DNA of 25,140 nt from Eubacterium sp. UBA4343 (GTDB lineage Bacteria > Bacillota > Clostridia > Lachnospirales > Lachnospiraceae): contig DGTF01000043.1 in assembly GCA_002394235.1 (NCBI GenBank), positions 311 to 25,450 of the forward strand, written 5' to 3'. The position numbers were made by a program, and so were the translations under genes. Positions 7,891-15,973 of this stretch are shown here, piece by piece. How positions within the stretch are numbered: position 1 is the first letter of the stretch; each line of letters begins with the position of its first letter. The notes beneath the pieces are model-generated. The model was not told where the DNA came from, searched no databases, and saw only the letters and a list, made by a program, of their open reading frames with translations.

Positions 7891-9210
7891 TTACAGCCGT
7901 GAAACAACGAAGATATCGTAAATCGCCTTGATCGCCGTCTCAAAATCGCGGTTTTCCACACCGATGATGATGTTCAGCTCGGAGGATCCCTGGTCGATCA
8001 TCTTGACATTGACATGCGCATGAGCCAGTGCAGCAAAAATTCGCCCCGCGGTTCCTCTCGTTCTTCTCATACCTCTGCCCACGACTGCGATCAGCGCCAG
8101 ATCGGATTCCAGCTCGATCATGTCCGGATGAACGGATCTGTGAAGTCCGGCGATAACCTGCTGCTCATGCTTCTCGAATTCGTTCTGGTTGACATACACA
8201 GAGAAGGTGTCAATACCGGAAGGTGTATGCTCGAACGTCATCCCGCAGTCCTCGAATACTTCAAGCACCTTGCGGCCGAATCCGACTTCCGCGTTCATCA
8301 TCGCCTTCTCAATTGTGATGGAAGCAAATCCCTTCTTGCCGCCGATACCGGTGATGGTATATTTCGGCTTGTTGCAGGTGTTCTCGACAACCATCGTGCC
8401 CGGATCCTGCGGACGGTTTGTATTTCGAACATTGATCGGTATTCCTTCCTTTCTGAGAGGGAATACCGCATCCTCGTGAAGAACTGTTGCTCCCATATAG
8501 GAAAGCTCGCGCATCTCACGATAGGTAATGGTATTGATGGTAACCGGATCCTTGATGATTCTCGGATCAGCCATCAGGAAGCCGGATACATCCGTCCAGT
8601 TTTCATACAGATCCGCATGAACTGCCTTTGCCACAAGGGATCCGGTGATGTCAGATCCGCCCCGGGAGAAGGTCTCAACGGTACCATCCGGTTTTGCGCC
8701 GTAGAATCCCGGGATCACCGCATGCTCAAGAGGCTCAAGCACCGCACCCATCTGCTTGTCTGTCCTTACCGCGTCAAACTTTCCCTCTTCATCGAAGGCC
8801 ACTACTCTTGCGGCATCGACAAATTCATACCCGAGGTATTCCGCCATCACGATTCCGTTCAGATACTCTCCCCTGGACGCAGCGTAATCGGTTCCGATTT
8901 TGCTGCGGAAATTTTCGGCGATTGTCTCGAACTCGCTGTCCAGATTGAGAGACAGGCCCAGACCGTGAATGATCTCATCGTAACGATCGCGAATATTCTG
9001 AAGCGCATCGGAGAAATCCTGATCCTCCTCCGCGCGATGGTAGCAGTCATACAGCATATCGGTAACCTTGGTGTCATTGCTGAACCGTCTGCCGGGTGCC
9101 GACGGGACAACATAGCGTCTGCCCTCATCCGCCCGGATGATATCTCCGACCTTCTTGAACTGCTCAGCATTTGCGAGAGAACTGCCACCGAATTTCACTA
9201 CTTTTTTCAT
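7891..9210 (-). CDS. lysC: Aspartate kinase
   Basis: A 439-residue monofunctional aspartokinase that phosphorylates L-aspartate, the first step to lysine, threonine, methionine and diaminopimelate. The amino-acid-kinase domain covers about 1-280: VVKFGGSSLAN (4-14) binds ATP and aspartate, followed by VVPSAPGRRF, FSRGGSDITGSLVAK and the WTDVSGFLMADPR segment. Two ACT domains follow (about 300-439), with VGFGRKVLEVFEDCGMTFE and IAVVGRGMRRTRGTAGRIF, so feedback control by an end-product amino acid is expected. Its ATG overlaps the stop of the DUF5662 gene by four bases (ATGA), and that gene overlaps the GH13-like gene in the same way. I see no lysine riboswitch before the unit. Confidence 0.96.
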   Translation of the reverse strand: MKKVVKFGGSSLANAEQFKKVGDIIRADEGRRYVVPSAPGRRFSNDTKVTDMLYDCYHRAEEDQDFSDALQNIRDRYDEIIHGLGLSLNLDSEFETIAENFRSKIGTDYAASRGEYLNGIVMAEYLGYEFVDAARVVAFDEEGKFDAVRTDKQMGAVLEPLEHAVIPGFYGAKPDGTVETFSRGGSDITGSLVAKAVHADLYENWTDVSGFLMADPRIIKDPVTINTITYREMRELSYMGATVLHEDAVFPLRKEGIPINVRNTNRPQDPGTMVVENTCNKPKYTITGIGGKKGFASITIEKAMMNAEVGFGRKVLEVFEDCGMTFEHTPSGIDTFSVYVNQNEFEKHEQQVIAGLHRSVHPDMIELESDLALIAVVGRGMRRTRGTAGRIFAALAHAHVNVKMIDQGSSELNIIIGVENRDFETAIKAIYDIFVVSRL

Positions 9211-9761
9211 TCCTGTTGTCCACCCTTCAAAAATGTGTGTCTTATATATGAAACAGTTACGTCTTCACCCTTCTCTGCCAGCATCCCGAGCAGCAGATCA
9301 AGCTGATTCTTCACAGAATCATCGGCAAACCATAACTTGTCTCTGCCTCTCTTCCAGTACTCGTAGGGAGCGCGGTCATTATAGCCGTCCCCCAGATATA
9401 CTCTGGATGCGCTGATACGGTCCGCGACCATTTCCGCCACATATTTGCGGGGAATCGGCACGCCTTTGATGATTGTATCACAGTTTATACCATAGTCAAT
9501 CCAATATTCGAAATGGTGCTTGTTGCGCCCCTTATGGTGAAGCCAGGCAAGGGAAACTCCTGTAGCCTCGCGTTCCGCGTTGTTCGGGCTTCTGGTTCCC
9601 TGCCAGTATCTCGCCCCCTCACGGAATTCCGTAGGAGAATACTTGGACAGATCATGCACAATTCCCTGCCAGTAAAGCCCCATACGGAAACAATAATGAA
9701 GGACCAGGCACTTGTGATGTGTAATTGTCTTGAAATGCTGCCACGCGTAATTTTTCTTCAT
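9207..9761 (-). CDS. DUF5662 family protein, HD-like putative metal-dependent hydrolase
   Basis: A 184-residue soluble protein that I recognise as a DUF5662 member; its function is not established to my knowledge. Histidine-rich clusters are spaced as in HD-type metal-dependent hydrolases: THHK (14-17), VHDLSKYSPTEF (35-46, with the HD pair at 36-37) and LHHKGRNKHHFEYW (74-87). A phosphohydrolase-like activity is therefore a reasonable but unproven guess. There is no signal peptide or membrane segment. Its ATG overlaps the stop of the upstream GH13-like gene (ATGA at 9758-9761) and its stop overlaps the lysC start (ATGA at 9207-9210). The three genes are almost certainly cotranscribed and translationally coupled. 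Confidence 0.8.
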   Translation of the reverse strand: MKKNYAWQHFKTITHHKCLVLHYCFRMGLYWQGIVHDLSKYSPTEFREGARYWQGTRSPNNAEREATGVSLAWLHHKGRNKHHFEYWIDYGINCDTIIKGVPIPRKYVAEMVADRISASRVYLGDGYNDRAPYEYWKRGRDKLWFADDSVKNQLDLLLGMLAEKGEDVTVSYIRHTFLKGGQQE

Positions 9762-11641
9762 TTCCGCACCGCCACTAAGATCACGATACTTCTCGGAGAT
9801 ACCTCCACTGCCTTCTCGTCTGAATCGATTTCCGTCTCCGTACCTTCCTCCGGGAATGCCTGCTCACGCGATGTATCCGCGCGGATGACCCACCGGAAGT
9901 CTTCCGGAAGATCCGGAAGTGCGAACCGCTGCGTCAGCCAGTACATATTGTATGCGATATAGATCGTGTCGTCCGCTGTTCCGTCCGGCTTCTCCGCATA
10001 CTGCCCGCAGTACATGACGCCGAATCCTGTCTTCGTCTTTCCGGAGGCGCTCATCCATGCCACCTCGCTGTGAAACGAAAGATCCGGGAATCCGCAGCCC
10101 TTATAGTCCGCCATCCGCAGCACCCGTGCGGATCGGAGAACCGGATGTTCCCTGCGGAACGCAATGGCTTTTCTGACAAAATCGTGCATCTCTCTCGCTG
10201 ATTTTGATCTGCTCCATGCAACCCATCCCGTGCGGTTGTCCTGGCACCAGGCATTGTTGTTGCCTCCCTGGCTGTTCTCCATCTCATCCCCTGCGTAGAC
10301 CATCGGTGCTCCCTGGCTGGTCATCAGCATCAGAAAAGCATTCCTGAGCAGCTGCCGTCTCAGCGCACGAACCGCGTTCTTTCTTGTCGGCCCTTCTTCA
10401 CCGCAGTTCCAGGTAAAATTGAAATCGGTTCCGTCGTAATTCTGCTCACCGTTGGCTTCATTATGTTTTTCCTCATATGAAACCATGTCATACATTGTAA
10501 AACCGTCCTGGTCCGCGAAATAATTGATGAACGCCTGGTCCTCGCTGTTTCTTCGGAGATACCAGCCGGCTTCGTCCGTGCCGACATCCGGATCGCCCTT
10601 CAGAAACCGGCGCATCGCCTGCTCGTAGGACGGATTCATAGCCGCAAGGTTCCGGAAAGCCGGTTTTCTGCCTCCGTACAGCACGGAGGTATCATAGCCG
10701 GAGGTAATCAGCTTCGTTCTGCGAAGCAGGGGGTCGGTAACGGCCGCGTGAATCCAGCTCCCGTCGCCGACGAGATGGAAACCGTCCACCTTGAAGTGAA
10801 GGCGCCAGTAGCGCAGCACATCAGTAACAAGCCTTGCATCCGCTTCCGGAAGAAAATAGAACTCCGGGATGCATTCCAGGCCAGCCTCATGGAGGGCATC
10901 CACCATTTCCGCGAACTCCTTGTTCGGATTATCTGTGGCGCAGTAAGCCTTTTTCGGCGCGAAATATAATCCCTTTGTGTATCCCCAGTAATTTAAAACC
11001 GGGTCCGCACTATTCTCCGGTTCCTTCACCTGCACCTGCTGATCCAGATAGTAGTATTTTTCCTCATTGGATTGATTTTCGAAGGTATAGCACGGCATGA
11101 GGATCAGCGAAGTCACCCCCATATCCTTCAGATACGGGATCATCTCCGTGACACCGAGAAATGTTCCGGGATGCTTCACGCCCGCCGGCCGGGTCTTTGT
11201 GAAGCCTCTCACGTGAAGTTTGTAGAAGATACTATTCTCATAGGGTATATTGAGGGGCTCGCTTCCTGCCTTGAAATAGACCTTCATGGAACACCGGTAC
11301 TCTTCCTCCCCGCTGACCGGATTTGTGATTCTGCGAACAGATCTGGCATAGGGATCCGCAACGATCTTTCCCTCTACCCGATAATTGTATTCATACGCTC
11401 CTGCATTCTCCATCTCCACAAAGACCGCGCTGATGTCGCCGATCCGGTATTTTTCCTCGAGAGGAATCACCTGACAAGGCTCAATCTCCCCTGTATGATA
11501 GAGCAGAAGCTCCGCCCGCTTCCCTTCCGGAATCACACAGGCGAACAGGTTTCCGTTCCGTACTCCGTTCGTCGTAATGCCGTGCACTCCAAGTCTTTCC
11601 GGATCTGATGGTGTTACCCTGAATTCTGTCTTCTCTGCCAT
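9758..11641 (-). CDS. GH13 / GlgX-like protein lacking catalytic residues (predicted pseudo-enzyme)
   Basis: A 627-residue protein built like isoamylase or GlgX: an N-terminal beta-sandwich (about 1-120), a TIM-barrel domain (about 135-500) and a C-terminal beta domain. The fold is clear from DVLRYWRLHFKVDGF, QDGFTMYDMVSYEEKHNEAN, NFTWNCGEEG and QGAPMVYAGDEM. The four GH13 catalytic regions are damaged. Region I reads ECIPEFYFLPE instead of DVVYNHT. Region II reads VDGFHLVGD instead of VDGFRFDLA, putting valine (V291) at the nucleophile position and histidine at the conserved arginine. Region III reads TKLITSGYD instead of TKLIAEPWD, losing the acid/base glutamate (S314). Region IV has QDG instead of HDG. 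Hydrolysis of alpha-glucans is therefore unlikely; binding or regulation is possible. The reading frame is intact and its 3' end is coupled to DUF5662. GGAGG precedes the ATG. Confidence 0.88.
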   Translation of the reverse strand: MAEKTEFRVTPSDPERLGVHGITTNGVRNGNLFACVIPEGKRAELLLYHTGEIEPCQVIPLEEKYRIGDISAVFVEMENAGAYEYNYRVEGKIVADPYARSVRRITNPVSGEEEYRCSMKVYFKAGSEPLNIPYENSIFYKLHVRGFTKTRPAGVKHPGTFLGVTEMIPYLKDMGVTSLILMPCYTFENQSNEEKYYYLDQQVQVKEPENSADPVLNYWGYTKGLYFAPKKAYCATDNPNKEFAEMVDALHEAGLECIPEFYFLPEADARLVTDVLRYWRLHFKVDGFHLVGDGSWIHAAVTDPLLRRTKLITSGYDTSVLYGGRKPAFRNLAAMNPSYEQAMRRFLKGDPDVGTDEAGWYLRRNSEDQAFINYFADQDGFTMYDMVSYEEKHNEANGEQNYDGTDFNFTWNCGEEGPTRKNAVRALRRQLLRNAFLMLMTSQGAPMVYAGDEMENSQGGNNNAWCQDNRTGWVAWSRSKSAREMHDFVRKAIAFRREHPVLRSARVLRMADYKGCGFPDLSFHSEVAWMSASGKTKTGFGVMYCGQYAEKPDGTADDTIYIAYNMYWLTQRFALPDLPEDFRWVIRADTSREQAFPEEGTETEIDSDEKAVEVSPRSIVILVAVRK

Positions 11642-11835
11642 TCTCTTCCTCCGGTTCTTCCCTGATCACAGACAGGTAAACCGCTTCACACTGTGTGTGC
11701 GCAGATGTGGCTCACCCGCCCGCGCATATTCGCACTTTCGTGCCGCTTGCGTGTCACTTCGCTGCTTCGCAGCTTCATCCCATACCTGTTGTCAGATAGC
11801 CGGCTTCCCCGAATCCGACCTCATCCGGCTTGAAA

Positions 11836-12588
11836 TCATATCGTAAGATCTAGCTCAACCGGACAATGGTCCGATCCCATCACGTCGGTGTGGATAACCG
11901 CATCGCTGACATGATCCCTGAGATTATCGGTGATCAGGAAATAATCGATTCTCCATCCCGCATTTTTCTCACGCGCCCGGAAGCGGTACGACCACCAGGA
12001 GTACTCAATCTTATCAGGATGCAGCCAGCGGTAGGAATCCGTGAACCCCGAATCCAGAAGCTCAGTCATCTTTTCCCGCTCTTCATCGGTAAATCCGGCA
12101 TTTCTGCGGTTCGTTTTCGGATTTTTGATATCAATTTCTTCATGCGCCACATTCAGATCCCCGCACACAATCACCGGTTTTTTCTCCGCGAGGGTGTGAA
12201 GATATGCGCGGAAATCATCCTCCCAGCGCATCCGATAATCCAGCCGTTTCAGTTCACTCTGGGAATTTGGCGTATAACAGGTCACGAGATAGAACTTCTC
12301 ATATTCCAGAGTGATCACGCGTCCCTCATGATCATGCTCCTCCACTCCGATCCCGTAAGTGACATTCTGCGCCTCCTGCTTTGCAAAAATCGCTGTGCCG
12401 GAATATCCCTTTCTTTCGGCATAATTCCAGTAGCAGTAATAGCCCTCCAGCGCAAAATCAATCTGACCGGCCTGAAGCTTGCTCTCCTGAATACAGAAGA
12501 AATCCGCGCCGGTGCTGTCGAAATACTCCCTAAATCCTTTTCCCACACAGGCTCGCAGCCCATTCACGTTCCAGGATATAAATTTCAT
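11836..12588 (-). CDS. exoA: Exodeoxyribonuclease III / AP endonuclease
   Basis: A 250-residue member of the exonuclease-endonuclease-phosphatase family, full length. It cuts DNA at abasic sites and removes 3' blocking groups in base-excision repair. Catalytic motifs are all present: ISWNVNGLRA (N7), IQESK with E35, TCYTPNSQ, VCGDLNVAHEEIDIKNP (catalytic aspartate and asparagine), SWWSYRFRAREKNAGWRIDY and the terminal GSDHCPVEL (D240, H241). The start is the canonical MKFISWN. It lies 39 bp behind the decarboxylase gene. About 190 bp separates it from the GH13-like gene downstream; that spacer holds a small GCTGC-TTC-GCAGC hairpin at 11761-11773 and no gene. Confidence 0.96.
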   Translation of the reverse strand: MKFISWNVNGLRACVGKGFREYFDSTGADFFCIQESKLQAGQIDFALEGYYCYWNYAERKGYSGTAIFAKQEAQNVTYGIGVEEHDHEGRVITLEYEKFYLVTCYTPNSQSELKRLDYRMRWEDDFRAYLHTLAEKKPVIVCGDLNVAHEEIDIKNPKTNRRNAGFTDEEREKMTELLDSGFTDSYRWLHPDKIEYSWWSYRFRAREKNAGWRIDYFLITDNLRDHVSDAVIHTDVMGSDHCPVELDLTI

Positions 12589-12627
12589 GCATACCTCCCG
12601 GTTATATATCTTTCTTTCATGCCATCC

Positions 12628-14370
12628 TCAGGTGATATCCAGCTTTGTTCGATATCGGATAACCCGCATGGTTTCCAGATCACGGTCCGCAGGTCCGTGG
12701 ATCGGCAGCCGGTTTTCCCTGTACCGCTGGACAATGTCGAAAATCTCCCTGGTGATCACCTCACCCGGGCAGATCAGCGGAATCCCCGGCGGATATGGGA
12801 TGATGCTTTCCCCGGCAACTCTGCCGACCGCATCTTCCCATTTCACCAGAATCTTCTCACTGTAAAAAGCTTCTCTCGGTATCATTACCGCCTGGGGAAG
12901 CACAGATGCGGCATGCCTGAGATAGTCCTCGCGTCTTCCGTCCGACAAGCTGTCGGAGAAGCCGTACAAGCTGTCCAGCTCCGTGATCCTCGCGTCCTTT
13001 CCTGTGGCCTTTCCGTTATTCCCTGAAATTTTTCCGTTATTGCCCGGCATTTTTCCATTATTCTCAGGGATCTTCCCGATTTCTTCCGCACTTTCCCTCG
13101 GAATGTCCTCTGTGCCGCAGCCCGTCTGTTCCCTCAAGATCTTCTTCAGTGTCTCTATCAGCCGCCGGATATCGTCGCCGTTATTTCCCCACGTGACGAC
13201 TGCCACTACGTTCTCAAAATCTGCCAGTTCCGTGCTGACTCTGCCCTTATCATAGAGCAGTCTCTGCAGACGAAAACCTGTGATTCCTGCTCTCCTTGCC
13301 GAAAAAACGATCCGGAGCGGATCCAGCGTCAGGTGTTCCGGCACTTTTTTTCCCTTCCCGAGAAGCTCTTCCACAGGAATTCCCGCTGACTTTGCAGTCG
13401 CAAGGGCAATTTTTTCTTCCCCGGACATCTCATAACACACATCTGTCGTCAGTACATCCACGTAAGGAATCCGCGCAAGCTCCTCACGAAGAATGTCTGC
13501 CATCGCCATCGATTTGCTCATCAATTCTCCGCCGTGGAGCGCAAGGTTATGGCGTGCTCCGTCCAGAGAACCCATAAGAAGGTAATTCGGGCTCGTGCTC
13601 ATCACGAGCTTCAGGCACTCATCCAGTCTCTGGCGTGAAAGAAAACGGCTCTTCCACTGAAGCATTGAACTCTGCGTCATACTTCCGGATGTCTTGTGAA
13701 TGCTCTGTGCCGCTGCGTCCGCCCCTGCCCGGATCGCTCCTTCCGGCATCTCATCCGAAAAATACAGGTGGGATCCATGTGCCTCGTCGACAAGCAGAGG
13801 AATCCCATGCCGGTGACAGATGTCCGCAATTCTCCGCAAATTGGAACAGATCCCGTAATAAGTCGGGCTCACCACAAAGACTGCCCGGATTTCGCTGTCA
13901 CGCTCCAATGCTTTTTCAATCTCCTCTGGTTTCACCTCACCGGAGATATTCCATCCGGGAACTGTCTCCGTGTTTACCCATACCGGAACGGCTCCGCTCA
14001 GAATCAGGCCCATCAGCACGGATTTATGCGCATTCCTCGGAACCAGGATTTTTTCCCCGGGCTGTACAGAGGCGAGAATCATAGCTTCATTCCCACACGT
14101 TGTACCATTCACCAGAAACCAGCAGTGATCCGATCCCCAGATTTCCGCAGCCAGATCCTGTGCCTCCCGGATCGGCCCCGTCGGCTGATGCAGATCATCC
14201 AGTCCCTCAGCCTCTGTAAGGTCGCTCATAAACGCCCTTTCCCCGAGAACCTCCAAAGCCCTCAGATCTGCTCCGCGTTCAAAGCGATGCGCTGGAATAC
14301 GGAAAAATGCCGGCCTTTCGCTGCGGAAATTTTCAATTGCGTCCAAAATCGGTGTACTATTCTGATTCAC
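12628..14370 (-). CDS. Orn/Lys/Arg decarboxylase family PLP protein
   Basis: A 580-residue fold-type I PLP enzyme of the group-3 basic amino-acid decarboxylase family, the short form common in Firmicutes. It lacks the N-terminal response-regulator-like wing of the enteric enzymes. Motifs: GATxxNE-like LVNGTTCGNEAMI (87-99), VDEAHGSH (194-201) contacting the cofactor, and SIHKTSGSMTQ with the Schiff-base lysine K226. The C-terminal domain has PYPPGIPLICPGE. It probably decarboxylates arginine, lysine or ornithine for polyamine synthesis; the substrate cannot be read from sequence. The start is a GTG (14368-14370) with AAAGG upstream. Oddly, a linker at about residues 433-454 is a seven-residue repeat (ENNGKMP, GNNGKIS, GNNGKAT) joining the large and C-terminal domains. 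Confidence 0.9.
   Translation of the reverse strand: MNQNSTPILDAIENFRSERPAFFRIPAHRFERGADLRALEVLGERAFMSDLTEAEGLDDLHQPTGPIREAQDLAAEIWGSDHCWFLVNGTTCGNEAMILASVQPGEKILVPRNAHKSVLMGLILSGAVPVWVNTETVPGWNISGEVKPEEIEKALERDSEIRAVFVVSPTYYGICSNLRRIADICHRHGIPLLVDEAHGSHLYFSDEMPEGAIRAGADAAAQSIHKTSGSMTQSSMLQWKSRFLSRQRLDECLKLVMSTSPNYLLMGSLDGARHNLALHGGELMSKSMAMADILREELARIPYVDVLTTDVCYEMSGEEKIALATAKSAGIPVEELLGKGKKVPEHLTLDPLRIVFSARRAGITGFRLQRLLYDKGRVSTELADFENVVAVVTWGNNGDDIRRLIETLKKILREQTGCGTEDIPRESAEEIGKIPENNGKMPGNNGKISGNNGKATGKDARITELDSLYGFSDSLSDGRREDYLRHAASVLPQAVMIPREAFYSEKILVKWEDAVGRVAGESIIPYPPGIPLICPGEVITREIFDIVQRYRENRLPIHGPADRDLETMRVIRYRTKLDIT
13010..13072 (-). repeat. In-frame 21-bp tandem repeat in the decarboxylase gene
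   Basis: Three adjacent 21-bp units (13010-13030, 13031-13051, 13052-13072), each starting TTTCC and containing TTATT on the plus strand, encode seven-residue units rich in N, G and K. The period is a multiple of three, so copy-number change would keep the frame. It sits in a domain linker, where length change should be tolerated. Confidence 0.85.
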
Positions 14371-14532
14371 TTATGATGCCTTTCTGTCTTTCTTCCGGAC
14401 TCACAAAAAATGAGACCACCGCATTGAGCCTACCCGTGAATCAAAATCTTCTCTGCTTATCCCGGTCCGCAGTACGTGTTCATCCTGCGGCCGGTCCGCT
14501 GATTCACTGTATGCATATCATGCGACAGTCTC

Positions 14533-14566
14533 ATATTAGCATCAATTTTCTGTTAATTCAATTAAC
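14533..14566 (-). promoter_or_regulatory. Promoter of the decarboxylase gene with a palindromic operator candidate
   Basis: On the minus strand TTGAAT (14561-14556), a 17-base spacer and TAATAT (14538-14533) preceded by TGC form a moderate promoter about 165 bp before the GTG start. The -35 lies in the centre of a perfect 15-bp palindrome, GTTAATTCAATTAAC (14552-14566), a likely repressor site. The rest of the 228-bp gap to ilvE holds no gene that I can see. Confidence 0.5.
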
Positions 14567-14598
14567 CTGTAAAAAGAACGTCACGGATTCACTTTTCT

Positions 14599-15633
14599 TC
14601 AGTCAACGTCTATCTCATGAACCCAGCCTTCCGGTCCTTCGATCTCTCCGTCCTGAATACCTGTCAGTGTGCTGCGAAGCTTTGTGAGAACCGGCCCCAT
14701 CTTCTCCATGCCGCTCGGAATGTTGATGATTCTGCCATGGTCATTGATCTGTCCTACCGGGCTGATAACGGCTGCGGTTCCGCAAAGACCCATCTCCTCA
14801 AATTCCGGTACTTCACTGAACATAACCGGTCTGTGCTCCACCTTCATGCCCAGCATATTCTCGGCGATATAGCAGAGGGAACGGCGGGTGATGGACGGAA
14901 GAATCGAATCGGACTTCGGCGTTACCAGTGTCTTCCCGTTGTCCTTGATAAAGATTACATTTGCTCCGCCGGTCTCTTCCACCTTTGTTCTGGTCGCCGG
15001 ATCCAGATACAGATTCTCGTTGAATCCCTCTCTGTGCGCCTCCATAATCGGGTGAAGACTCATCGCATAGTTCAGGCCGGCCTTAATTCCGCCGGTTCCA
15101 TGCGGCGCAGCGCGGTCAAAGTCAGGAATACGCACAACAACCGGCTTTGCTCCGCCCTTAAAATACGGGCCAACCGGTGTTACGAGGACACGGAACATAT
15201 ACTCCTCAGCAGGCTTTACTCCGATAACCGCATTGTATCCGAACATATAAGGACGGATATAGAGCGTTGCGCCGGAGCCATATGGCGGTACCCAGTCAAC
15301 GTTCGCCTTTACCACCTCTTCAACAGCCTTCACAAAACGATCAACCGGGAACGGCGGCATTTCCAGCCGTTTGCAGGAATCATACATACGCTGCGCATTC
15401 ATATCCGGGCGGAAGCATACCACCTTGTTGTCCTTCGTTCTATATGCCTTGAGGCCTTCAAAGCAGGACTGAGAATACTGAAGAACCCCCGCGCACTCAC
15501 TCATCGTAACTGTGTGATCCTTCGTCAGCCTGCCCTCATCCCACTTTCCGTCTCTGTACATGGAGACATAGCTGTAATCCGTTTCTCTGTAATTAAAGTC
15601 CAGGCTTCCCCAGTCAATATCTTTTGTAGCCAT
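14599..15633 (-). CDS. ilvE: Branched-chain amino acid aminotransferase
   Basis: A 344-residue fold-type IV PLP enzyme of the longer BCAT form. It performs the last step of leucine, isoleucine and valine synthesis, moving the amino group of glutamate to the 2-keto acids. Motifs: YSQSCFEGLKAYR (53-65), LYIRPYMFG (124-132), GGIKAGLNYAMSL with the Schiff-base lysine K184, KVEETGGANVIF with the cofactor-binding glutamate, and LCGTAAVISP. TAGGAGGAC lies at ideal distance before the ATG. A TATAAT element is 30-40 bp upstream, so it is probably transcribed on its own. No T-box leader is visible, although BCAA genes in Firmicutes often have one. Confidence 0.97.
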   Translation of the reverse strand: MATKDIDWGSLDFNYRETDYSYVSMYRDGKWDEGRLTKDHTVTMSECAGVLQYSQSCFEGLKAYRTKDNKVVCFRPDMNAQRMYDSCKRLEMPPFPVDRFVKAVEEVVKANVDWVPPYGSGATLYIRPYMFGYNAVIGVKPAEEYMFRVLVTPVGPYFKGGAKPVVVRIPDFDRAAPHGTGGIKAGLNYAMSLHPIMEAHREGFNENLYLDPATRTKVEETGGANVIFIKDNGKTLVTPKSDSILPSITRRSLCYIAENMLGMKVEHRPVMFSEVPEFEEMGLCGTAAVISPVGQINDHGRIINIPSGMEKMGPVLTKLRSTLTGIQDGEIEGPEGWVHEIDVD

Positions 15634-15664
15634 TGATTTGTCCTCCTAATGATAATCTGCTGAT

Positions 15665-15692
15665 ATTATACACCAAAATTTCACTTTGCAAA
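15665..15692 (-). promoter_or_regulatory. Promoter of ilvE
   Basis: On the minus strand a perfect TATAAT (15670-15665) has a weak -35, TTTGCA at 16 bases or TTGCAA at 15. It lies about 30 bp before the ilvE ATG, giving a very short leader that leaves no room for a riboswitch or T-box. Confidence 0.55.
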
Positions 15693-15699
15693 CAAAAAA

Positions 15700-15973
15700 A
15701 GCGAAAAGGTTTACTGTATAAAGCCGTCGTCAGGCGGGCAGTTTTTGGGCATAAGGAGCAAACACAGAAAACCGCATGCCTGAACGCCGCGACAGACCGA
15801 CGAATCCGCTCTCATGTGGCAGCTGTGAGAGTTACGAGGCAACGGAGCCGCTGGCTTTATACCGTGTGTGCCGCTGTATACAGCACTACGGTTTACTGGA
15901 GGATTGCGGGAGTGCGAAGCACGGTGCAATCCATAGCTTATACAGTATGTGTCACAACTTATCGTATGGCCGT
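15700..15973. other. Non-coding spacer with nested inverted repeats
   Basis: Between the LeuRS-like stop and the ilvE promoter I find no convincing gene. Two hairpins stand out. At 15861-15892 ACCGT and ACGGT flank a perfect 12-bp palindrome, GCTGTATACAGC (15873-15884). At 15901-15932 GGATTGC and GCAATCC enclose a second TGC-GAA-GCA stem. Short open frames exist on both strands, but their composition and lack of a ribosome site argue against coding. It may include the terminator of the upstream pair: a T-run (TTTTTTT on the minus strand) lies at 15694-15700. Confidence 0.5.

Noticed and set aside
8014..9306. A 430-codon plus-strand open frame opposite lysC
   Set aside because: lysC on the minus strand has all aspartokinase motifs; the long antisense frame is a by-product of its codon bias.
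11642..11835. Lysine riboswitch or strong promoter before the GH13-like/lysC unit
   Set aside because: The 194-bp spacer is too short for a complete lysine riboswitch plus promoter, and apart from a small 13-base hairpin I recognise no such structure.
15634..15973. T-box leader before ilvE
   Set aside because: No AGGGTGG-type T-box sequence or long leader is seen; the TATAAT element lies only about 30 bp before the ATG.
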